DNA of 64,000 nucleotides from Bacteroidales bacterium (GTDB taxonomy: Bacteria > Bacteroidota > Bacteroidia > Bacteroidales > P3). The notes below the pieces were generated by a model. It had not been told where the DNA came from. It searched no databases and was given only the letters and a program-made list of their open reading frames with translations. The DNA lies in the NCBI GenBank assembly GCA_017479705.1, contig JAFVCA010000048.1, positions 1 through 64,000 of the forward strand, read 5' to 3'. Of the stretch, positions 57,779 through 64,000 are shown in pieces. How positions within the stretch are numbered: position 1 is the first letter of the stretch; every line of letters begins with the position of its first letter. The position numbers and the translations under genes are program-made.

Positions 57779-58951
57779 CTAATAGTTCAGGCCAAAGGCC
57801 CAAAGAGGGATGATATTGTCATGGGCGTATTCGATGTCGTCCTTCACAATATAGCCTTTTCCAACACCGGCAATCTGCTTTTGCCCTTTCTTCTTTCCGC
57901 CAACCTCGAAGGTGCAATCGCCTATCTGAAAGTCGGACACGTCGGAAGCAGTTACGCTGTTTCGGACTTTCATCTGGTTGAAAAAGAATGTCTCCCTAAG
58001 GTTACCCTTATCAACCTGCCCGCCGGAGAGTGCGTACATCAGGTTAGTATTGTCCAAATAAATCTTTTCTACTTTGGCCAGCAGGTTCAACCCCTTGTCG
58101 GGTGCGAGAAGGCTTTGTATCAGCCCTGTCTTTTCTAAATAATAGATGTAATCCTTCAAATCGGCACGGTTGACAGACAAATCACGCGCCAAGTCGCTGT
58201 AGTTGGGCTTGAACGGGGTTATCTGAGAGATTATTTGCATCAGTAACTTCAGCTTGCGCATCACCCCGACACTTAGACCGGCATACTGAGGAATATCTGC
58301 TTCGATGCTTTGATCCACCACTGCGTTAAGGCGCTCCAAATAGTTTATTTCAAGACAGAAAGGATAGTAGCCACTCATGAGGTACTCTTTGAACAATGGC
58401 AGTGGGCGGTGTTGGGCGTATGGGAAAGTTATTTCTCCAGCAAGAATCTGCTCCAAAGATAATTCTGGAACCACAATGCCCTTCACCATGTGAAGCCACT
58501 CCCGGAAAGACATGCCATACATGTAGTTCTTTAACTGACGGCGAGAGAGGTCCGCCCCACCCTTTTCAAGGTCAAGAATGGAGGAACCCGTATAGACAAT
58601 GTTGAGACCCGGAATCTGGTCGTAGATGTTCTTTATCTCCGTGGACCAATTAACATACTTGTGTATCTCATCAACATAGAGGTACTTGCCTCCCCCTCTG
58701 TAGAATTGCTCGGCAAGATCCATCAGTGTGTGGCGCGAAAAGTATATATCATCTGCATAGACAACAAGCGAGGTGTCGCGCTGATCAGCAATTTTGATGT
58801 GCTGGAAAAGCAGGGTGGTTTTTCCAACCCCACGGGCTCCGAGGATGGCATTCAGTCGCGCCTCCCAACGAATGGTTGCCTGGGGGTAACGGACGAAATC
58901 TAAATTCGCGTTATCAATCTGATTGTAATATCTTTGCAATAGTTTATCCAT
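57779..58951 (-). CDS. AAA ATPase of the DUF4143 type
   Basis: 390 residues from MDKLLQRYYNQIDNANLDFV. Walker A is ILGARGVGKTTLLFQHIKIA, Walker B is KYLYVDEIHKYVNW, then VYTGSSILDLEKGGADLSRR and the C-terminal nuclease-like half. The Met at 58951 is chosen since the longer frame starts before the predicted transcript start (TATCTTTG at 58977). The family is multi-copy and of undefined function in Bacteroidales. It stands alone. Confidence 0.8.
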   Translation of the reverse strand: MDKLLQRYYNQIDNANLDFVRYPQATIRWEARLNAILGARGVGKTTLLFQHIKIADQRDTSLVVYADDIYFSRHTLMDLAEQFYRGGGKYLYVDEIHKYVNWSTEIKNIYDQIPGLNIVYTGSSILDLEKGGADLSRRQLKNYMYGMSFREWLHMVKGIVVPELSLEQILAGEITFPYAQHRPLPLFKEYLMSGYYPFCLEINYLERLNAVVDQSIEADIPQYAGLSVGVMRKLKLLMQIISQITPFKPNYSDLARDLSVNRADLKDYIYYLEKTGLIQSLLAPDKGLNLLAKVEKIYLDNTNLMYALSGGQVDKGNLRETFFFNQMKVRNSVTASDVSDFQIGDCTFEVGGKKKGQKQIAGVGKGYIVKDDIEYAHDNIIPLWAFGLNY

Positions 58952-58976
58952 AACAATGTACCTAAATTTGACCCTG

Positions 58977-58984
58977 CAAAGATA
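58977..58984 (-). promoter_or_regulatory. -7 box of the DUF4143 ATPase gene
   Basis: The minus strand reads TATCTTTG followed by CAGGG, 26 bases before the start codon at 58951; it rules out an upstream start at 58987. Confidence 0.55.
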
Positions 58985-59092
58985 CAAAAAAGAAATGAAA
59001 CTGTACTATTTTGGGTTCAAATTTATAGAAAAATTGTACCTTTTTTATACCACTTTCCCGCTGGTGGGTTGAGATTGGGGGATTGTTGGGGA

Positions 59093-60088
59093 CTATTGCC
59101 GTGGCTTTGCAGGGCGGGTACTCCACCAGCTGAAGAAGTCGGAGATGGCTTGGGAAATGGGTGTTTGGGAAATGGCGAGCTGGCTGATGGCAAGGGAATT
59201 GTCGTAGTATTCACGCACCATGAGCTGGCGGACATTGCGGGTGGAGACTTGCGTGGCCAAACCGCAACGGCGCAAGAGGTCCCCTACCCTACCCACAATG
59301 CTGAGCAAGCAGTTTGGCACGGGAATGAGAAGTTGCCGATAGTGCATGGTTTGAGCCTGGAGCCGATAGAACTGTTGCAAGGTGAGGTTCTCGCCTGTAA
59401 GCAGGTAGCGGCAGCCATGCTGCCCCAAGGTGAGGGCGTGGACCGCAGCGGTGGCCACGTCGCCCACATGGACAAAGCTTTTGCCCCCTTTGGGAGCGAA
59501 CATGAGGGGTTTGCGGTAGCCGGTAAGCAGGAGGGTGCCGGAAGAGGGCTTGGTGTCGAAAGATCCCACCATGAAGCCGGGGTTGAGGATGACGATGTGC
59601 CAGTCTGGGTGCTGGCGGACGGCTTGCAGCAGGTGCATCTCCCCTTCCCGCTTGCTGCGGGCATAGAAGGAGTCGGCAAAGGGAGACTGCATGGGAGCCT
59701 CCTCGGTGGCTGGATGAGAGGGCGTGCCGTAGCCGATGGTGTTGGCCGTGCTGGTGTGGACAAGACGGGTAATGCCCACTTGTGCCATAAGTTGCACTAA
59801 CCTATGGCACAAGTGGGTATTGACAGGTTTATAGTCATCGGGGTGAAGCAGGGACATGTCAGTGGTTCCGGCACAATTGATGATGGCATCACAGCCCTGG
59901 GCTGCTCGGAGCAGGTCTTCGTCACGCAACAGAGAGCCCTGAAAGAGTGTGAGCCCCTCGGAGGAGGAGCTCAGATGGATTGCCGCAGGGTTGCGCACGA
60001 GGGCATGGACGGAATGGCCTTGGTCAAGCAGTTGGTGCATCACATTGTGCCCCAACAGCCCACTGCCACCCAAGAGCAAAATGGTCAT
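59093..60088 (-). CDS. NAD-dependent epimerase/dehydratase (extended SDR)
   Basis: 331 residues. NAD-binding start ILLLGGSGLLGHNVMHQLLD, INCAGTTDMSLLHPDD, LVHTSTANTIGYG, and YARSKREGEMHLLQAV with the catalytic Tyr-x-x-x-Lys. LNPGFMVGSFDTKPSSG and FVHVGDVATAAVHAL are typical of the atypical SDR branch acting on steroid- or dihydroflavonol-like or sugar substrates. The C-terminus has an ISQLAISQTPISQAIS repeat. It begins one base after the metG stop. A strong DNA palindrome lies within it. Confidence 0.82.
   Translation of the reverse strand: MTILLLGGSGLLGHNVMHQLLDQGHSVHALVRNPAAIHLSSSSEGLTLFQGSLLRDEDLLRAAQGCDAIINCAGTTDMSLLHPDDYKPVNTHLCHRLVQLMAQVGITRLVHTSTANTIGYGTPSHPATEEAPMQSPFADSFYARSKREGEMHLLQAVRQHPDWHIVILNPGFMVGSFDTKPSSGTLLLTGYRKPLMFAPKGGKSFVHVGDVATAAVHALTLGQHGCRYLLTGENLTLQQFYRLQAQTMHYRQLLIPVPNCLLSIVGRVGDLLRRCGLATQVSTRNVRQLMVREYYDNSLAISQLAISQTPISQAISDFFSWWSTRPAKPRQ
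59775..59817. repeat. 15-bp perfect inverted repeat inside the epimerase gene
   Basis: CCCACTTGTGCCATA (59775-59789) and TATGGCACAAGTGGG (59803-59817) with a 13-base loop. It encodes part of NTHLCHRLVQLMAQVGI. Such a stem would hinder translation or act as an internal terminator, but no T-run follows. Confidence 0.75.
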
Positions 60089-60089
60089 A

Positions 60090-62150
60090 TCAACCTACGT
60101 TGCATCCAGGTGTGACCAACTGGCTGGGCGTGACCAGCACAAGACGGCCGTCTTTGTCCTCGGCACTGAGTATCATGCCTTGGCTCTCAACGCCTTTGAG
60201 TTTGCGCGGGGCAAAGTTGGCAATAAAACAGACCTGCATGCCCACCAGCTTTTCGGGTTCGGGGTAGAACTTGGCAATGCCGCTGACAATGGTGCGAGTG
60301 CCCATGCCGTCTTCAATCTTGAACTGAAGGAGCTTGTCGGCCTTGGGGACTTTGCTGCATTCGAGCACTGTGCCCACGCGGATGTCCATCTTGCCGAAAT
60401 CGTCTAAAGCGACGGTCTCCTTTACTGCATTGGGTGCCCAGGCGTTGAGTTCGTTCTGACGTTTGGTCTCAAGAAGTTTGTTGACCTGTGCATCGATGGC
60501 AGCATCGTCAATCTGCTCGAAAAGGAGTTCGGGCTTGTCAATCAGGTGACCTTCCATGAGGAGGTCGGCACGTCCGGCATCTTTCCAGCCCATGGCGGGG
60601 AGATTCATGATGCGGCGCATCTTGTCCGCCGTGAAGGGCAGGAAGGGGGCACAGAGGATGGCCAGATTGGCACAGATTTGGAGCGAGAGGTTCATGACCG
60701 TGGCAGTGAGTTCGGGATCGGTCTTGATGAGCTTCCACGGCTCGCGGTCGGTGAGGTACTTGTTGCCAAGGCGTGCAAGGTTCATCATCTCGGCCAAGGC
60801 CTCGCGGAAGCGATAGGACTCAATGCTGCGCCCTATGCGCTCGGGGAAGGTGGCCATCTCCTTGAGAACCTCCTGCTCCAGCTCAGGCAGCGGGCCACGG
60901 GCCGGCACCTTACCCCCGTAGAACTTGTGGGTGAGCACAAGGGTGCGGTTGACAAAGTTGCCAAGAATGGCTACCAACTCGGAGTTGTTCTTCAGCTGGA
61001 AGTCCTTCCACGTAAAGTCGTTGTCCTTGGTTTCCGGGGCGTTGGAACAAAGAGTGTAGCGGAGCACATCCTGCTTGCCGGGGAAATCGACAAGATATTC
61101 GTGCAGCCAGACAGCCCAGTTACGCGAGGTGCTGATCTTGTCGCCTTCGAGATTGAGGAACTCATTGGCGGGGACGTTGGCAGGCAGAATGTAGGAACCG
61201 TCGGCCTTCAGCATGGCGGGGAAGATGATGCAATGGAAGACGATATTGTCCTTGCCAATGAAATGGACCAGCTTGGTGTCCTTGTCTTTCCACCACTTCT
61301 CCCAGTCGTTGCCTTTCAGTTGCTTGGTGAAGGAGATGTAGCCAATGGGGGCATCGAACCAGACATACAACACCTTGCCATCGGCACCTTCAATAGGCAC
61401 TTTGACGCCCCAGTCGAGGTCGCGGGTGACGGCACGGGGCTGCAACCCGGCATCGATCCACGACTTGCACTGGCCGTAGACGTTGGTTTTCCAGTCGCCT
61501 TTGTGCTGTTCAAGAATCCATTCGCGCAGCCAAGGCTCGTCCTGATCCAAGGGGAGGTACCAATGTTTGGTCTCGCGCATGACGGGAGGATTGCCGCTGA
61601 GGGTGGACTTGGGATTAATCAGGTCGGTAGCATTGAGGGAGGTGCCACAGGCTTCGCACTGGTCGCCATAGGCATGTTCGTTGCCGCAATGGGGGCAGGT
61701 GCCGGTGATGTAGCGGTCGGCAAGGAATTGTTGAGCCTCCTCGTCATAGTACTGCATGGACACCTTCTCGACGAACTTGCCTTCGTCATAGAGTTTCTTA
61801 AAATAGGCCGCAGCAGTTTCGTGGTGTTCGGGACTGGATGTGCGACTGTAGATATCGAACGAGATGCCCAGCTCGGCAAAAGAGTCCTTGATAATCTTGT
61901 GGTAACGGTCCACAATGTCCTGTGGGGTGACACCCTCTTTGCGGGCTTTGATGGTGATGGGGACGCCGTGCTCGTCACTGCCGCCAATGAACATCACCTC
62001 TTCGCCCTGAGCACGGAGGTAACGGACATAGACGTCAGCGGGCACATAGACACCAGCCAGATGGCCGATGTGGACAGGGCCGTTGGCATAAGGGAGTGCC
62101 GAAGTGACGGTGAAACGTTTGTATTGTTGGTCTTTCTCGTTGTATGTCAT
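60090..62150 (-). CDS. metG: Methionyl-tRNA synthetase
   Basis: A 686-residue class I synthetase charging tRNA-Met. HIGH motif PVHIGHLAG (27-30), zinc knuckle [31 protein letters not shown] in place of KMSKS, an anticodon-binding helical domain, and a C-terminal EMAP/Trbp111-like tRNA-binding domain ([40 protein letters not shown]). Full length. It sits five bases after a lipoprotein gene and one base before the epimerase gene. Confidence 0.96.
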   Translation of the reverse strand: MTYNEKDQQYKRFTVTSALPYANGPVHIGHLAGVYVPADVYVRYLRAQGEEVMFIGGSDEHGVPITIKARKEGVTPQDIVDRYHKIIKDSFAELGISFDIYSRTSSPEHHETAAAYFKKLYDEGKFVEKVSMQYYDEEAQQFLADRYITGTCPHCGNEHAYGDQCEACGTSLNATDLINPKSTLSGNPPVMRETKHWYLPLDQDEPWLREWILEQHKGDWKTNVYGQCKSWIDAGLQPRAVTRDLDWGVKVPIEGADGKVLYVWFDAPIGYISFTKQLKGNDWEKWWKDKDTKLVHFIGKDNIVFHCIIFPAMLKADGSYILPANVPANEFLNLEGDKISTSRNWAVWLHEYLVDFPGKQDVLRYTLCSNAPETKDNDFTWKDFQLKNNSELVAILGNFVNRTLVLTHKFYGGKVPARGPLPELEQEVLKEMATFPERIGRSIESYRFREALAEMMNLARLGNKYLTDREPWKLIKTDPELTATVMNLSLQICANLAILCAPFLPFTADKMRRIMNLPAMGWKDAGRADLLMEGHLIDKPELLFEQIDDAAIDAQVNKLLETKRQNELNAWAPNAVKETVALDDFGKMDIRVGTVLECSKVPKADKLLQFKIEDGMGTRTIVSGIAKFYPEPEKLVGMQVCFIANFAPRKLKGVESQGMILSAEDKDGRLVLVTPSQLVTPGCNVG

Positions 62151-62155
62151 GTTGT

Positions 62156-63220
62156 TTATTGTTGCTTATAGGTGTAAATGACCTCATCGGCACCGAGGGC
62201 CTTTGTAGGATAATGTTTGTCGTTGTATTCGTAGGTGTATTCCTCAAGGGTGTCCTGCGGACGGGTGAAAAGCGGCTGTTGCTGACCCATGAGGTTGATG
62301 GAGATGGTGAAGACGAAATGGTTGTTGACCACCAAGGGATTGGCACGGGAAAGGCTGCGCTGACTTATCAACTCACCCCAGTTGCAGAAATAGGGGTTGT
62401 ACATGGTGTCGTAGGTTGCAGTGGCTGTGTCGGCCAAAGTAACTTGCAGCGGGAGGGTACCACCCATCATGACCATGGCAGTTTGTATCATTTGCAACAC
62501 GGACTGGTATTCCTCAGGGATGGGCAGGAATTGTTGGATGAGTTCCAAATCGTCATTACTGACATTGAGTGTCAATGACCCAGAGAGGATTTGGCGGTCG
62601 ACATTCTCACCGTTCCAGTCAAAGACCACGGAGAAGGTCTTGTCGGAGATGGAGAGTTTGCGACCATCACTAAAGCCTGGAGCCTGTGCCATCTGGACCA
62701 ATGTCGTGGCGGCTTGGGTACCCATCAACTTCTCAAAGGCTGACCCTTTGCCCAAAAGGTTTCCGGCAAGAGACATGAGGAAATTGTCGTCAATGGTTAC
62801 ATCGCCACCGCTGATGCGTCCAGCGGCATTGTGCTGGAAGTCTATGGTGATGGCCAAAGCACCACTGTAGTACACATCGCAGCGGGACATCTGCGTCCCA
62901 TTGTAGGTGTAGTGCAACTCCTCGGCAAGGTCATTGTTGGAGACGACTTTGGTAATATAATCGCCCGAATAGCTGTAGGTGGTAGTGCCTTCACCCACCT
63001 GAGTGATGTACTCCAGGTTGGTACCACTCCAATTCCACTCTTGCGACAATTCGCCATCCTTGGTCACGGTGGCGATTTTCATACATGGATGGTAGATGCC
63101 CTCAGCGTAAACAGGGACAGGATTCTGTTGCTCGGGAGGCGTGACAGGATCTTTCTTGCATGAAAGGACAGCAGCCATCAGAGCTACGGCACATAACGAA
63201 ACAAAGACTTTTCTCATCAT
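62156..63220 (-). CDS. Lipoprotein of unknown function
   Basis: 354 residues with a lipobox ([20 protein letters not shown]). The body is strand-rich with [40 protein letters not shown] and a C-terminal [20 protein letters not shown]. The repeated pattern of Tyr-x-Tyr strands resembles YD-repeat-like exported proteins and DUF4595-type lipoproteins, but assignment is uncertain. It precedes metG by five bases, so it is probably co-transcribed. Confidence 0.65.
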   Translation of the reverse strand: MMRKVFVSLCAVALMAAVLSCKKDPVTPPEQQNPVPVYAEGIYHPCMKIATVTKDGELSQEWNWSGTNLEYITQVGEGTTTYSYSGDYITKVVSNNDLAEELHYTYNGTQMSRCDVYYSGALAITIDFQHNAAGRISGGDVTIDDNFLMSLAGNLLGKGSAFEKLMGTQAATTLVQMAQAPGFSDGRKLSISDKTFSVVFDWNGENVDRQILSGSLTLNVSNDDLELIQQFLPIPEEYQSVLQMIQTAMVMMGGTLPLQVTLADTATATYDTMYNPYFCNWGELISQRSLSRANPLVVNNHFVFTISINLMGQQQPLFTRPQDTLEEYTYEYNDKHYPTKALGADEVIYTYKQQ

Positions 63221-63265
63221 ATTGACAAATATATTAAAGGTTTACATCATGAGGGCGGAGCCGGA

Positions 63266-63820
63266 TTAGATGGCTTTCTTGGCGGTGGTGGTGCGCTTGG
63301 GAGCGGACTTGGCCTGAGTGGTAGCCTTGGGAGCAGCCTGCTTGGGGGTGGCGGCGTGCTTGGGGGTTGTTTGTTTGGGGGCAGAGAGCTTTTCGGCGGC
63401 CTCGGCTGTTTCTTCAGCCTTGTCCTCCTCTGTGGGAGTCAGCTTGCCGGCACTGAGCAGGATGTTATACCATGAAAAGAGCTTTTTGGCATCCGAAGCA
63501 TGCACGCGCTCGGTATCGTAGTTGGGAAGCACCTTTGCCAACATATCGAACAACACTTTGTTGTCAGCTTTCTTGGGGTCGAAGTCGGTGGGTTTTCCTT
63601 CCAGCAGGGTGTACGCATTCTGGAATATCTCCTCCAGGGGTTTCTCATCCTCAGTGGTGAACATACGGATCTCGCTCAACTGGCTGATGCTGTTGCTGGA
63701 GAAGACAGGGAACTTTTGTCCTGTAACAAGGTTCATAACAATGGCGCCGTTTTTGGTTCTCGACACCAATTCATTTAAGTCAGGTTTGCCAGAGATGGCT
63801 AAGATGTTTGATAAATCCAT
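63266..63820 (-). CDS. DUF5606 protein with basic tail
   Basis: 184 residues. The first 125 match DUF5606: NILAISGKPDLNELVSRTKN, NSISQLSEIRMFTTEDEKPL, NYDTERVHASDAKKLFSWYN. The tail is an acidic patch followed by Ala-, Pro-, Thr- and Lys-rich repeats (QTTPKHAATPKQAAPKATTQ), reminiscent of histone-H1-like nucleic-acid-binding tails. The conserved domain has no known activity. Promoter TATTTTTG lies at 63882. Confidence 0.82.
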   Translation of the reverse strand: MDLSNILAISGKPDLNELVSRTKNGAIVMNLVTGQKFPVFSSNSISQLSEIRMFTTEDEKPLEEIFQNAYTLLEGKPTDFDPKKADNKVLFDMLAKVLPNYDTERVHASDAKKLFSWYNILLSAGKLTPTEEDKAEETAEAAEKLSAPKQTTPKHAATPKQAAPKATTQAKSAPKRTTTAKKAI

Positions 63821-63881
63821 TGTGTTGTATTTTTAAAACTTTCGTGTAACGTGATTTTACAATTATTATTATGATGGAGAG

Positions 63882-63889
63882 CAAAAATA
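63882..63889 (-). promoter_or_regulatory. -7 box of the DUF5606 gene
   Basis: The minus strand reads TATTTTTG followed by CTCTCC; it lies immediately beyond the stop of the next gene upstream (63892), about 60 bases before the DUF5606 start. Confidence 0.5.
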
Positions 63890-63891
63890 AC

Positions 63892-64000
63892 TCATTTGGC
63901 ATGGAAACGTACCAGTCCCTCTATCGGCGAGGGGAGCAAGGTGCCCAGCGCAATACCTCTCTCCGCTGCCACGGCGCGCAACACACCGCTGAACGACGAC
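63892..64000 (-). CDS. C-terminal end of a BadF/BadG-type kinase (cut by window edge)
   Basis: The final 35 residues visible are of the form SGVLRAVAAERGIALGTLLP then SPIEGLVRFHAK and TGA. This matches the end of the BadF/BadG/BcrA/BcrD ATPase family of Bacteroidetes, annotated as N-acetylglucosamine kinase-like, whose members end in SPxxGLVxYH. Most of the gene lies beyond the window, so the assignment rests on the tail only. Confidence 0.6.
   Translation of the reverse strand, partial: SSFSGVLRAVAAERGIALGTLLPSPIEGLVRFHAK

Noticed and set aside
60546..62171. 541-codon open frame on the plus strand opposite metG
   Set aside because: metG is certain from HIGH, zinc and KISTS motifs; the antisense frame is a shadow.

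Overview
The window looks like a chromosome segment from an anaerobic member of the Bacteroidales. Promoters repeatedly show the Bacteroidetes -7 element TAnnTTTG, for example at 11140-11147, 14280-14287, 23768-23775 and 52410-52417, sometimes with a TTTG about 19-20 nt upstream. Family content agrees: two OmpH/Skp chaperones behind BamA, and DUF6089, DUF4837, DUF5606 and DUF6266-like proteins. Base composition is uneven. The defence genes at the left are AT-rich and the hydrolase at 8122-9141 is strikingly GC-rich, which suggests a patchwork of acquired DNA.

Region 1 (1-7560) is a decayed defence island on the minus strand. It holds two AlbA_2/HATPase-type proteins and an AlbA_2 stub, a type I restriction subunit (hsdR), a DUF1016/YhcG nuclease and the C-terminal half of hsdS. 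No hsdM is present. Region 2 (7600-11260) is a scrapyard: a transposase stub fused to the tail of an antitoxin gene, an intact YoeB-like toxin, a GC-rich alpha/beta hydrolase lipoprotein, a PIN toxin with a frameshift, a duplicated signal peptide and an SGNH hydrolase.

Region 3 (11269-20283) is mainly housekeeping: an FMN reductase with a lumazine-binding-like partner, dusB, cdd, the overlapping ppiD / small membrane protein / dxr cluster, a TPR protein and an ATPase. Region 4 (20570-22463) holds two PIN toxin-antitoxin pairs with near-identical flanks around divergent cores, plus gene stubs. Region 5 (22783-28343) carries a DUF6266-like gene, a cyclophilin-like lipoprotein with an alpha/beta hydrolase, an AraC regulator, an aldo/keto reductase and an SDR. 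Region 6 (28587-31757) is a type II restriction locus whose cytosine methyltransferase has lost its 5' part, followed by a broken gene.

Region 7 (31991-38037) has an AraC regulator divergent from two HXXEE membrane proteins. Next comes a six-gene operon (DUF2249-CMD, DUF1858, ferredoxin, FprA flavodiiron protein, YecH, TIGR04076) divergent from a Crp/Fnr regulator. A GTAAC-N4-GTTAC palindrome sits about 40 nt upstream of both predicted transcription starts, so the layout suggests a nitric oxide or oxygen detoxification regulon. Region 8 (38126-44477) holds an outer-membrane protein, a calycin-like protein, two methyltransferases, a putative ECF transporter S component, and an aldo/keto reductase - flavodoxin - amidohydrolase cluster. 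The promoter of that cluster shares an operator-like block, at identical spacing, with the promoter at 23768.

Region 9 (44552-64000) holds two uncharacterised proteins, yifB, the bamA-skp-skp operon, an AraC gene and a repeat-containing secreted protein lying between bamA and uppS, then DUF6089, DUF4837, an ATPase, an epimerase, metG, a lipoprotein, a DUF5606 protein and the end of a BadF/BadG-type kinase. No tRNA, rRNA or CRISPR array was recognised. The most unusual material is the mosaic PIN toxin-antitoxin pair, the shared operator, a 147-nt dispersed hairpin repeat, palindromes inside the DUF1016 gene, and two restriction loci that each keep nuclease genes but lack an intact methyltransferase.
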